Shown here: one piece after another, positions 44,570 through 52,492 of the stretch
Position numbering within the stretch: position 1 is the stretch's first letter
How the letters are laid out: each line of letters starts with the position of its first letter
Origin: Parapedobacter sp042666505
Lineage (GTDB): Bacteria; Bacteroidota; Bacteroidia; Sphingobacteriales; Sphingobacteriaceae
Assembly (NCBI RefSeq): GCF_042666505.1
Contig: NZ_JBHTDN010000006.1
Location: 124,001 to 188,000, forward strand
Direction of reading: 5' to 3'
DNA: 64,000 nt
Notes under the pieces: generated by a model
The model's database searches: none
What the model was told of the DNA's origin: nothing
The model's input: the letters and a program-made list of their open reading frames with translations, nothing else
Program-made: the position numbers and the translations under genes

Positions 44570-44577
44570 TACCTTTG
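44570..44577 (+). promoter_or_regulatory. -7 element four bases from the DUF983 start codon
   Basis: TACCTTTG, then CATT, then ATG at 44582; no TTG at 19-21 bases upstream. Near-leaderless arrangement. Confidence 0.5.
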
Positions 44578-44581
44578 CATT

Positions 44582-45034
44582 ATGGAAACCATCCAAGAAA
44601 TAAGTGAATACCAAGCGGCCATCCAAGCGAAATGCCCCAGGTGCCGCACAGGCGCTATGTTCACCGGAAGAGCCTACCGCTTGAAGGCGCAGAAAATGAA
44701 CGAATATTGCCCGCATTGCCAATTGAAATTTGAACAGCGACCCGGCCACTTCTACGTATCGATGTTTGTAAGTTATGCGCTCAGCGTAGCGCAGATGACC
44801 ATTGCTTGTTTGGCAACTTACTTGATTACGGGAAACGACGATTCTTTTTGGCTATACCTGACGGTCGCCACGTTAGCTGTAATTCTATTGGCGCCATTGA
44901 ATTTTCGGTATTCACGTGTTATCCTCATGTACTGGCTGACGCCTGGCATCTATTACCAGCCGGAGACTGCTGTACCGAATGCAGGTCATACTCCGATGGT
45001 CGGCAAGAAAAAGCAGCCAACACAGGCTATTTAA
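44582..45034 (+). CDS. DUF983 zinc-ribbon membrane protein
   Basis: A 150-residue protein with two CxxC pairs (KCPRCRTGAMF and YCPHCQLKFE) forming a probable zinc ribbon. Two membrane helices follow (FVSYALSVAQMTIACLATYL and FWLYLTVATLAVILLAPLNF). This is the DUF983 family; function unknown. Its last bases overlap the stop of the convergent anti-sigma-like gene by eight bases. Confidence 0.88.
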   Translation: METIQEISEYQAAIQAKCPRCRTGAMFTGRAYRLKAQKMNEYCPHCQLKFEQRPGHFYVSMFVSYALSVAQMTIACLATYLITGNDDSFWLYLTVATLAVILLAPLNFRYSRVILMYWLTPGIYYQPETAVPNAGHTPMVGKKKQPTQAI

Positions 45035-45674
45035 ACGAGACAACGATTTTGGCCCGGGAACCTTTCCACAAAGGTCCTGCTTGCAATAAGCGTTTTGACT
45101 CGTCTATCAGCGAGGTATCTGCATTGCCTATTTCTTCAATGGCATACGGTTTCCCCTGAGGATCAATCTTAAACACCAACACGACATTGCCCGTGATGGC
45201 AGCAATCTCAGCATTCTCGGCTAGATACGTATTAAACTGCTGCCATCCGCCTTCCGGTGCGGCATCGAAGCCCGTTTCACCACCCGCAGCCTGCGCTTGT
45301 ATCTGTACCGTAGGTGCCAATTCCACGTTCACCTCCTTCCCTGTCGAACCCGATTGTAGGTGATGATTCCGTATCCATAGTAAAACCAACACCAATACCA
45401 TCAACACACAGGCCGTGGCAGCTACGCCCAAACGCTGCCACCCGAAGAAAAAAGCATCTCGTTCCTGCACCTTCCCTTCGATGCGGGCCGCCAAGCGTTG
45501 TTGCAAAAGACTCAACTGACGGTGGCTCACTTCCTGCTGCATCCGATAGCCATCAATGGCATCCTGCAACAAGGGATCATCAAGCGCTTCCCGCTCAAGC
45601 TGGTACATCTCTTCTTTACTCAATTCGCCATTGAGATACTGCTGGATCCGAATGATATGGTAGTTATTGTTCAT
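45027..45674 (-). CDS. Membrane anti-sigma-like protein with TonB_C-like periplasmic domain
   Basis: A 215-residue protein: a cytoplasmic N-terminal part (YHIIRIQQYLNGELSKEEMY, as in many anti-sigma factors), one membrane helix at about residues 85-102 (VAATACVLMVLVLVLLW), and a periplasmic part. The last 60 residues (VVLVFKIDPQGKPYAIEEIG, then LLQAGPLWKGSRAKIVVSF) resemble the C-terminal domain of TonB. It overlaps the ECF sigma gene by 11 bases, so it is presumably its membrane-bound inhibitor. What it senses is unknown; the TonB-like domain suggests contact with an outer-membrane receptor or peptidoglycan. Confidence 0.72.
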   Translation of the reverse strand: MNNNYHIIRIQQYLNGELSKEEMYQLEREALDDPLLQDAIDGYRMQQEVSHRQLSLLQQRLAARIEGKVQERDAFFFGWQRLGVAATACVLMVLVLVLLWIRNHHLQSGSTGKEVNVELAPTVQIQAQAAGGETGFDAAPEGGWQQFNTYLAENAEIAAITGNVVLVFKIDPQGKPYAIEEIGNADTSLIDESKRLLQAGPLWKGSRAKIVVSFK

Positions 45675-46218
45675 TCCTGCTCTTTTCCATGCAAATTTTT
45701 AAATTACGTTTGCCATTCTGAATATAGCTTTTCACCTGACCAAGATCATACCCCGTTAATTCTGCGACGTCTTTGTAACATTTCTGCTCAAGATAAAATA
45801 ACGTGATGCACCGCTGCTGTTCCTCGCTGAGTGTTTCCAGGCACGATTCCATCAACATAAGCCGTTCTTCTGGAATCTGCTCTCCCTCATTTTGTTGATG
45901 CAGAAAAACGTCACTTTCCATAACGTGCTCCTCGATATCTACGGTGGCAACCCGGTTTGCTCTGCGCAACTCCATCAGGCAATGGTTACGAGCCAGCGTA
46001 TATAACCAACTTTTGAAGTTACTCACCTCATGAACCCGTAGTTTCGAAATGAGCGATTCAAAAATCTGCATCACTGCATCCTCGCTCTTGGTTTCATCCT
46101 TATAATACTTAAAGCATAGCCCGTAAATCAAAGGCATATAGGGTTCATACAGCTTACCCAACAACTGCAGATCCCCCGTTTTCCGGTATTCCGTTAAAAG
46201 ATGTTTTTCGTCGAGCAC
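45664..46218 (-). CDS. ECF-family RNA polymerase sigma factor
   Basis: A 184-residue sigma-70-like protein with region 2 (LYEPYMPLIYGLCFKYYKDE, SEDAVMQIFESLISKL, FKSWLYTLARNHCLMELRR) and region 4 (LSEEQQRCITLFYLEQKCYK, DVAELTGYDLGQVKSYIQNG). It directs transcription of an unknown regulon when released by the downstream membrane protein. A consensus housekeeping promoter lies upstream, so it is not obviously dependent on itself. Confidence 0.93.
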   Translation of the reverse strand: MLDEKHLLTEYRKTGDLQLLGKLYEPYMPLIYGLCFKYYKDETKSEDAVMQIFESLISKLRVHEVSNFKSWLYTLARNHCLMELRRANRVATVDIEEHVMESDVFLHQQNEGEQIPEERLMLMESCLETLSEEQQRCITLFYLEQKCYKDVAELTGYDLGQVKSYIQNGKRNLKICMEKSRNEQ

Positions 46219-46259
46219 GAATGCATTTATTTATGAAACCACTGTATTGACCCCATATC

Positions 46260-46290
46260 CAAACTTAGGGAAATTGTCTGTGATCTCAAA
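46260..46290 (-). promoter_or_regulatory. Promoter of the ECF sigma/anti-sigma operon
   Basis: Minus strand: TTTG, 19 bases, TAAGTTTG. It ends 41 bases before the sigma factor ATG and begins shortly after the terminator of the beta-oxidation operon. Confidence 0.65.
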
Positions 46291-46320
46291 AATTGGATGC
46301 ACAATACGTGTAGTTTCCAT

Positions 46321-46354
46321 AAAAAAGCCGGAACGATATTCATCGCCCCGGCTT
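46321..46354 (-). terminator. Terminator of the beta-oxidation operon
   Basis: Minus strand AAGCCGG and CCGGCTT form a seven-pair stem with a 16-base loop, followed by TTTT. It lies 27 bases after the acyl-CoA dehydrogenase stop. Confidence 0.78.
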
Positions 46355-46380
46355 GCTATCATGTGTTTGTGAATTATGGG

Positions 46381-48171
46381 TTAAAAACACCAGCCATTTG
46401 CATCAATTATTCTTTTCGCTACCCGTTGACGGGCTTCCTTAATGTTAAAAGGTTCCGTTTTGGTGAAACGCCGCAACCCAACCAACATCATTTTCAGTTC
46501 GTCGCCTTCAGCAAACGAAAAAAGCGCCTCCTTCCCTGCCAGGTACACCTTGTCAACGGCGTTATACAGATAAATCCGTGCCATGTCTAACTGTCCTTCG
46601 ACACTTGCCGCGTCCTGCCGGCCCACTAATTTCTCTGCTCGCAATAAAACCGATTCGGCGAGGTAGACATACCCAACGATATCGGCAATATTCATCAGTA
46701 TTTCCTGTTCTTTTTGCAGGGTCATCATCAGTTTCTGCACCGCTGCCCCGGCCACCAGCAATCCGACTTTCTTCAGGTTGGCAATCAACTTCTTTTCGTA
46801 AGCAAACGGAGCCTCATCCCTTTCCCCGAAATCCGGGATCGCCATCAATTCTTCTGCCACGGCTTGTGCCGGTCCCATCAGGTCAAGTTCGCCTTTGAGC
46901 GCACGCTTGAGCAGCATATCGACGATCAGTAAACGATTCACTTCATTGGTACCCTCGAAAATACGGTTGATCCGGGAGTCGCGATAAGCTCGCTCCATTG
47001 GTGCATCAGCCGAATAACCCATCCCACCATAAATTTGCACCCCTTCATCTACGACGTAATCCAGCATCTCCGATCCCCACACCTTCAGGATGGCGCATTC
47101 GATCGCAAACTGCTCGGTGGCTTTGAGTTTCGCTTTCGTAATCTCCATTCCCTTTGCCACGAGGGCTTCATACGCGTCGTCGATATTTTGGCCAGCACGA
47201 TAAGCGGCACTTTCAACGGCAAAGTTTCGTGCGGCCATTTCAGCCAACTTATAGCGTATCGCGCCGAATTTTGCGATAGGTAGGCCAAATTGCACGCGTT
47301 CGTTTGCATAGTTGACCGCCTGGTTGATCACGCGCCGTGAGGAACCGATCGTGGCCGCCCCTAATTTGATACGCCCGATATTAAGGATGTTCACAGCGAT
47401 TTTGAACCCGTTTTCCCGTTCAGACAGCACATTCTCCACCGGTACGGGACAATCATTGAAAAACACCTGCCGCGTGGACGACCCCTTGATACCGAGTTTA
47501 TGTTCCTCGGGATTCATTGTGATGCCGCCAAACTTTCGTTCGATAATAAAAGCCGTGTGATTCTTATCATCATCGATCTTGGCAAACACGATAAACACAT
47601 CGGCAAAACCTCCGTTGGTAATCCACATTTTCTGGCCATTGATGAGGTAATGCGTGCCTTCTTCGTTCAACTTAGCACGGGTACGCCCGGAGTTCGCATC
47701 CGACCCCGCGTTGGGTTCGGTCAGGCAATACGCCGCTTTCCATTCGCCCGTAGCCAGCTTCGGAATGTATTTGTCCTTCTGGGCATCATTGCCATAATAC
47801 AGAATCGGCAAGGTACCGATTCCGGTATGTGCAGAAAGCGCCACGGCAAAAGAATGCCCTGCGCCGATCACATCAGCCACCAGCATGGACGTATTGAAAT
47901 TCTTTCCGAATCCACCGTAAGCTTCGGGTACCGAGACACCCAACAGCCCCAGCTCGCCTGCTTTGTCAAGCAAGCTTTCCATTAACCCTTCCTCTTGCGC
48001 GTCAATACGGTCCAGATTCGGAAAAACTTCCGCCTCCAAAAAATCCTCGCAGGTCTGCCGGATCATTACCTGTTCCTCGTCGAATTCTTCCGGAATGAAT
48101 ACGTCTTCAAACGAGGTTTCACGAATGACGAATTCGCCTCCCTTTATTGCTGATTTCTTAATCGCTTCCAT
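46381..48171 (-). CDS. Acyl-CoA dehydrogenase with C-terminal extension
   Basis: A 596-residue FAD enzyme for the first step of fatty-acid beta-oxidation. It shows ACAD signatures YCLTEPNAGSDANSGRTRA and QIYGGMGYSADAPMERAYRD, and a catalytic Glu in INRIFEGTNEVNRLL. The core ends near residue 430, and about 160 further residues form a helical C-terminal domain as in the VLCAD/ACAD9 branch, which suggests long-chain substrates and possibly membrane association. It is the last gene of an operon with thiolase and the multifunctional protein. Confidence 0.93.
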   Translation of the reverse strand: MEAIKKSAIKGGEFVIRETSFEDVFIPEEFDEEQVMIRQTCEDFLEAEVFPNLDRIDAQEEGLMESLLDKAGELGLLGVSVPEAYGGFGKNFNTSMLVADVIGAGHSFAVALSAHTGIGTLPILYYGNDAQKDKYIPKLATGEWKAAYCLTEPNAGSDANSGRTRAKLNEEGTHYLINGQKMWITNGGFADVFIVFAKIDDDKNHTAFIIERKFGGITMNPEEHKLGIKGSSTRQVFFNDCPVPVENVLSERENGFKIAVNILNIGRIKLGAATIGSSRRVINQAVNYANERVQFGLPIAKFGAIRYKLAEMAARNFAVESAAYRAGQNIDDAYEALVAKGMEITKAKLKATEQFAIECAILKVWGSEMLDYVVDEGVQIYGGMGYSADAPMERAYRDSRINRIFEGTNEVNRLLIVDMLLKRALKGELDLMGPAQAVAEELMAIPDFGERDEAPFAYEKKLIANLKKVGLLVAGAAVQKLMMTLQKEQEILMNIADIVGYVYLAESVLLRAEKLVGRQDAASVEGQLDMARIYLYNAVDKVYLAGKEALFSFAEGDELKMMLVGLRRFTKTEPFNIKEARQRVAKRIIDANGWCF

Positions 48172-48188
48172 ATACTCGGTTATTTCGG

Positions 48189-49364
48189 TTATAAAATCTC
48201 AAAAATCCCGGCCGCGCCCTGCCCCGTTCCCACACACATCGTCACCATCCCGTACCGCTGTTCCCTGCGTTTCAGCTCATGAAACAATTGCACCGATAAT
48301 TTTGCTCCCGTGCATCCCAGCGGATGGCCCAGCGCAATCGCGCCGCCGTTTACGTTCAAGATATCCGGATTGATGTCCAACTCGCGTATGACAGCCAGCG
48401 ACTGTGAAGCAAACGCCTCGTTCAATTCGATCAGGTTAAGGTCTGCCAGTTTCATACCAGCCATTTTCAACGCTTTGGGAATGGCCTCAATGGGGCCGAT
48501 GCCCATAATCCGGGGCGGCACGCCTGCCACACCATAACTTACCAAACGGGCAATAGGCTCTACATTCAGTTCCTTTAATTTCCGATCGGAAACCACCAGC
48601 ACGAACGCAGCTCCATCCGAGGTCTGCGACGAATTGCCGGCCGTAACCGAACCACCGGCGGCAAACACAGGCTTCAGTTTAGCCAGGGCATCCAAGCTGG
48701 TATCAGCACGCGGACCCTCATCGGTGTCCACCACGTATTCACGGGTCTTGATGCGCTTTCCATCTTCCAAGTGGTTATCCTTAACCGTAATGGGCAATAC
48801 GCCCGCCTTGAGGTGACCATTTTTGGTCGCCTCCACCGCTTTCTGATGGGATTTCAGTGAGAACGCATCCTGGTCCTCTCTGCTGACGTTATACTGCTTT
48901 GCCACTGCTTCCGCTGTCAGCCCCATGTTCCAATACCAATCCGGGTGCCGTTTCGCCACGTCCGGATTCGGCACGATTTTCCAACCGCCCATAGGCATCC
49001 CTGACATCACCTCCACGCCGCCGGCAACGATGGCATCTGCCATACCCGCTTTAATCTTGGCAACCGCCGTGGCAATCGTCTCTAAACCGGATGCACAATA
49101 CCGGTTTACCGTTACGCCCGGCACTTTCTCCGTATCCAGTCCCATCAGCGAAATGAGCCGGCCGATATTAAGTCCTTGCTCCGCCTCCGGTGTCGCATTG
49201 CCGACAATCACGTCATCGATTTGTTCGTTATCAAGGTTCGGCACGGAAGCTACCAAATGCCTGATTACTTCCGCCGCAAGGTCATCCGCCCTCGTAAAAC
49301 GGAATACGCCACGCGGTGCTTTGCCAACTGCAGTTCGATATCCAGCAACGATATATGCATCCAT
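48189..49364 (-). CDS. Acetyl-CoA acyltransferase (thiolase)
   Basis: A 391-residue thiolase for the last step of beta-oxidation. The nucleophile Cys is in TVNRYCASGLETIA, the catalytic His in GGAIALGHPLGCTGA and the second Cys in MVTMCVGTGQGAAG. It lies 33 bases after the dehydrogenase/hydratase gene and 17 bases before the acyl-CoA dehydrogenase gene. It corresponds in role to FadA. Confidence 0.95.
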   Translation of the reverse strand: MDAYIVAGYRTAVGKAPRGVFRFTRADDLAAEVIRHLVASVPNLDNEQIDDVIVGNATPEAEQGLNIGRLISLMGLDTEKVPGVTVNRYCASGLETIATAVAKIKAGMADAIVAGGVEVMSGMPMGGWKIVPNPDVAKRHPDWYWNMGLTAEAVAKQYNVSREDQDAFSLKSHQKAVEATKNGHLKAGVLPITVKDNHLEDGKRIKTREYVVDTDEGPRADTSLDALAKLKPVFAAGGSVTAGNSSQTSDGAAFVLVVSDRKLKELNVEPIARLVSYGVAGVPPRIMGIGPIEAIPKALKMAGMKLADLNLIELNEAFASQSLAVIRELDINPDILNVNGGAIALGHPLGCTGAKLSVQLFHELKRREQRYGMVTMCVGTGQGAAGIFEIL

Positions 49365-49397
49365 ATGTTTTTGTTTTTAGATTCTCCCTTCTCCCAC

Positions 49398-51842
49398 CTA
49401 ATTCCTCAACGGTTTACCTTTGGTCAACATATGCTGTATCCGTTCCAACGTTTTGCGCTCGCCGCACAACGACAGGAAGGCTTCCCGTTCCAGATCCAGC
49501 AAATATTGCTCAGAAACCTCCGTAGGCGACGACAAGTCCCCACCGCACAGTACCCAACCGAGCTTTTCAGATATCTTTTGGTCATGCTCTGAGATGTATT
49601 TTCCGGACCGCATGGAATTGGCCCCTACATAGACGATACCGAGGCCCTGCTTACCCAATACCTTGATGTCCTTACGCGGTATCGGCTGTGTATAACCGGC
49701 TTCAGCAAGTTCGATGGCTTTGGCCTTTGCATCGGCCAACAACCGGCTACGGTTCATGCTAATTGCATATTTTCCTGCCTGTAGGTACCCCAAGTCGAAC
49801 GCTTCCAATGCCGAGGTGGACACCTTGGCCTGTCCAATGGTGAGAAACCGATCACGCAGCACCTGTTGTTCGATCTGCCCTTCTTTCATTTCGTCCGATG
49901 CCCGCAAAGCAAACTCTTTCGAACCGCCGCCGCCCGGAATGACCCCCACGCCGAACTCCACCAGGCCCATATACGTTTCGGCATGGAGCTGTACGAAATC
50001 AGCATGCATGGAAAACTCGCATCCGCCGCCCAATGTCAGTGCAAATGGTGCGGCCACCACCGGGATAGCCGAATAACGGAGCCGCATCGACGTATCCTGA
50101 AACGTCTTTACCGCCATATTCAACTCGTCGTAATCCTGCTCGACCGCCATCATGAAAATCATGCCGATATTTGCACCGGCTGAAAAGTTGGCGCCGTCGT
50201 TACCGATCACCAAACCCAGGAAATCCTTTTCCGCCAAATCAATGGCTTTATGCAACCCTTGAATAACGTCGCCTCCGATGGTGTTCATCTTCGTGTGGAT
50301 TTCCGCATTGAGGATACCGTCACCCAGGTCGGTCACCGTGACACCGCTGTTCTTCCAGACGGTTTTCTGCTCCCGGATGTGATCCAATACGATGAAACCC
50401 TCCGTGCCGGGGATCGGTTTATAGGATTTGCTGCTGATATCGTAATAGTGCCGGATGCCATTCTCGATCCGGTAAAACGAATCGTTCCCTGCGTCAAGCA
50501 TTTCGCGAACCCATTCGGCCACCTCGCCACTGTGACCCGGTATCCGCTTCTCTTCCGCTTTAATTTTGTCAAGGGTTTCTTTTACCCCCAACGCATCCCA
50601 CACCTCAAACGGGCCGAGTTCCCAACCGAAGCCTGCCCGCATGGCATCGTCAATACGGAAGAACTCGTCGGTAATTTCCGGCACGCGCCGCGATACATAT
50701 TCGAACAGCGGGTAATGCATGGCCCGGAAAAACGAACCGGCTTTATCGTTGCCCTGTTCGTACACTTTCATCCGCTTACGGATATCATCCACTGATTTGG
50801 TCGCCTCCAGGGTTTCCGCTTTTACCTTTTCCTGCTTCCGGTATTCCAGGGTCTTCAGATCGAGCGCCAGGATCTCGCTATTGCCTTTGTCGTCCTTTAC
50901 TTTTTTGTAGAACCCCTGCCCACTCTTCTCGCCCAGCCATTTTTTCTCCACCATATGCTGGAGGTAGGCGGGCAATTGGAATACACCCGCTGCTTCATCG
51001 CCCGTGGCATTTTCAGCCAGTCCGTTGGCTACATTTACAAGCGTATCCAGCCCCACCACATCCGCAGTACGGAAGGTGGCCGACTTGGGATGCCCCATCG
51101 CCGGACCGGTAAATTTATCGACTTCCTCTACCGTTAATCCCAGTTGATCCACCAGATGAGTAAGTGCCAACATGGAATACACGCCTATGCGATTGCCGAT
51201 AAAAGCCGGGGTATCCTTGCAGAGGACCGTTGTCTTGCCCAGGAACCTGTCGCCGTAATGCATCAAAAAATCCACGACATCCCGCTTGGTCTGGGAAGTG
51301 GGGATGATTTCAAGCAACCGGAGGTAACGGGGTGGATTAAAGAAATGCGTACCACAGAAATGCGCCTTGAAATCATCGCTCCGTCCCTCGGCCATCAAGT
51401 GGATGGGAATGCCCGAAGTATTGGAAGTAACCAGTGTACCGGCCTTGCGATGCTGCTCCACGCGGTCAAACACCAGCTTTTTGATATCCAACCGCTCTAC
51501 AACCACCTCAATTACCCAATCTGCCGATGCAATGCCCGCCATATCGTCTTCGAAATTGCCAGTCGTAATCCATTTCAACGTACGTTTGCTGAAGATAGGC
51601 GACGGGTTGGTTTTGATAGCCGTTTCCAGCGATTGATTGACGATGCGGTTACGTACGGACTTGCTTTCCAGTGTCAGGCCCTTTGCTTCTTCTGCAGGCT
51701 GCAATTCGCCGGGAACGATATCGAGCAGCAGCACCTCCACGCCAATGTTGGCGAAATGACAGGCAATGCGGGAGCCCATCACCCCAGAGCCCAATACGGC
51801 TACCTTTTTGATTCGCCTCTTAGCTATTGTCTCGTGTCTCAT
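49398..51842 (-). CDS. 3-hydroxyacyl-CoA dehydrogenase / enoyl-CoA hydratase
   Basis: An 814-residue bifunctional enzyme for the two middle steps of beta-oxidation. The domain order is the reverse of E. coli FadB: the NAD-binding hydroxyacyl-CoA dehydrogenase comes first (VAVLGSGVMGSRIACHFANI, then FCGTHFFNPPRYLRLLEIIP with the catalytic His), its C-terminal domains follow to about residue 460, and the hydratase/isomerase domain is at about 500-700 (LTLGGGCEFSMHAD, VEFGVGVIPGGGGSKE). The first codons (RHETIAKRR) lie in a stretch of GAGAC-like repeats and have no family counterpart, but no better ATG follows. It comes 39 bases after the MarR gene. Confidence 0.94.
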   Translation of the reverse strand: MRHETIAKRRIKKVAVLGSGVMGSRIACHFANIGVEVLLLDIVPGELQPAEEAKGLTLESKSVRNRIVNQSLETAIKTNPSPIFSKRTLKWITTGNFEDDMAGIASADWVIEVVVERLDIKKLVFDRVEQHRKAGTLVTSNTSGIPIHLMAEGRSDDFKAHFCGTHFFNPPRYLRLLEIIPTSQTKRDVVDFLMHYGDRFLGKTTVLCKDTPAFIGNRIGVYSMLALTHLVDQLGLTVEEVDKFTGPAMGHPKSATFRTADVVGLDTLVNVANGLAENATGDEAAGVFQLPAYLQHMVEKKWLGEKSGQGFYKKVKDDKGNSEILALDLKTLEYRKQEKVKAETLEATKSVDDIRKRMKVYEQGNDKAGSFFRAMHYPLFEYVSRRVPEITDEFFRIDDAMRAGFGWELGPFEVWDALGVKETLDKIKAEEKRIPGHSGEVAEWVREMLDAGNDSFYRIENGIRHYYDISSKSYKPIPGTEGFIVLDHIREQKTVWKNSGVTVTDLGDGILNAEIHTKMNTIGGDVIQGLHKAIDLAEKDFLGLVIGNDGANFSAGANIGMIFMMAVEQDYDELNMAVKTFQDTSMRLRYSAIPVVAAPFALTLGGGCEFSMHADFVQLHAETYMGLVEFGVGVIPGGGGSKEFALRASDEMKEGQIEQQVLRDRFLTIGQAKVSTSALEAFDLGYLQAGKYAISMNRSRLLADAKAKAIELAEAGYTQPIPRKDIKVLGKQGLGIVYVGANSMRSGKYISEHDQKISEKLGWVLCGGDLSSPTEVSEQYLLDLEREAFLSLCGERKTLERIQHMLTKGKPLRN

Positions 51843-51881
51843 ATCTCACGTCTAAAAGTCTCATTTCTAAAGTCAGATCCT

Positions 51882-52316
51882 TCATTCTGGTTTATACTGT
51901 ACAGCCAACTGATTAATGCGTTTCAGTGTGTCGATGAGAATCAACCGTTCCTCGTTCCCTATATGCTCATCCAGGTAAGCATTGAATTTCCGTACGACGT
52001 CTTTTGCCAATTCGCGTTTCTCCATGCCCAATTCCGTAAGATACACCTTTACGGAACGCTTGTCGGCATGATTCGTCTCCCTGTAAATCAACCCCAAAGT
52101 TTCCAAGTTGTTGAGAATCCGCGACAGACTGGTAGTCTTTACTCCCAGCAGGTTCGCAATCTGCGATACCGGAGTTCCCTCTTTATGGATATTAATCAGC
52201 ACATACCCCGTGGCTTGGGTAATTCCAAACCGGGCCGCGATTTGATTGTATTTATTGGCCGCAGACTGCCACGCCGCCTTCAGGTAATAATCAATGGTAT
52301 TGTCTTCGTTCATCAT
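51882..52316 (-). CDS. MarR-family transcriptional regulator of the beta-oxidation operon
   Basis: A 144-residue winged-helix regulator: ITQATGYVLINIHKEGTPVS, then the recognition region VKTTSLSRILNNLETLGLIY and the wing RETNHADKRSVKVYLTELG. The C-terminal helix dimerises it. It is the first gene in the operon for thiolase, dehydrogenase/hydratase and acyl-CoA dehydrogenase, and a perfect palindrome covers its probable transcription start. It most likely represses its own operon and is released by an acyl-CoA or fatty acid; the ligand is inferred. Confidence 0.9.
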   Translation of the reverse strand: MMNEDNTIDYYLKAAWQSAANKYNQIAARFGITQATGYVLINIHKEGTPVSQIANLLGVKTTSLSRILNNLETLGLIYRETNHADKRSVKVYLTELGMEKRELAKDVVRKFNAYLDEHIGNEERLILIDTLKRINQLAVQYKPE

Positions 52317-52358
52317 CAGCTGCGGCTCTTTGTTGCCCGATTTATCGCATACATTTAT

Positions 52359-52370
52359 TATGCATGCATA
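52359..52370. promoter_or_regulatory. Palindrome at the marR transcription start, probable operator
   Basis: TATGCATGCATA, a perfect 12-base palindrome one base after the -7 element on the minus strand. It is placed to block initiation, as MarR autorepressors do. Confidence 0.55.
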
Positions 52371-52371
52371 G

Positions 52372-52403
52372 CAAATTTAGAAGAAATATTCTGGGCAAGC
52401 AAA
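52372..52403 (-). promoter_or_regulatory. Promoter of the marR/beta-oxidation operon
   Basis: Minus strand: TTTG, 20 bases, TAAATTTG: full consensus. Confidence 0.75.
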
Positions 52404-52442
52404 TTTTGGCCGTAATTTTTTAATTATTTCAAGCGGGAGCGG

Positions 52443-52491
52443 TTGCGAGACGTTCGATTTATCTGTTTATTTGTGCAATCAGGACGTCTCG
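52443..52491 (+). promoter_or_regulatory. Promoter of the Crp/Fnr gene with flanking inverted repeat
   Basis: TTG (52443-52445), 20 bases, TTTATTTG (52466-52473; one mismatch to TAnnTTTG). Arms CGAGACGT (52446-52453) and ACGTCTCG (52484-52491) flank the -7 element, the second arm ending one base before the GTG start. It could be a double operator or an RNA fold at the start codon. Confidence 0.5.
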
Positions 52492-52492
52492 T

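Noticed and set aside
51144..52415. A 423-codon plus-strand open frame opposite the beta-oxidation and MarR genes
   Set aside because: It lies entirely antisense to two well-supported genes, its translation has the unnatural composition of a shadow frame (rich in His, Gln and Ile), and it shows no family motif.
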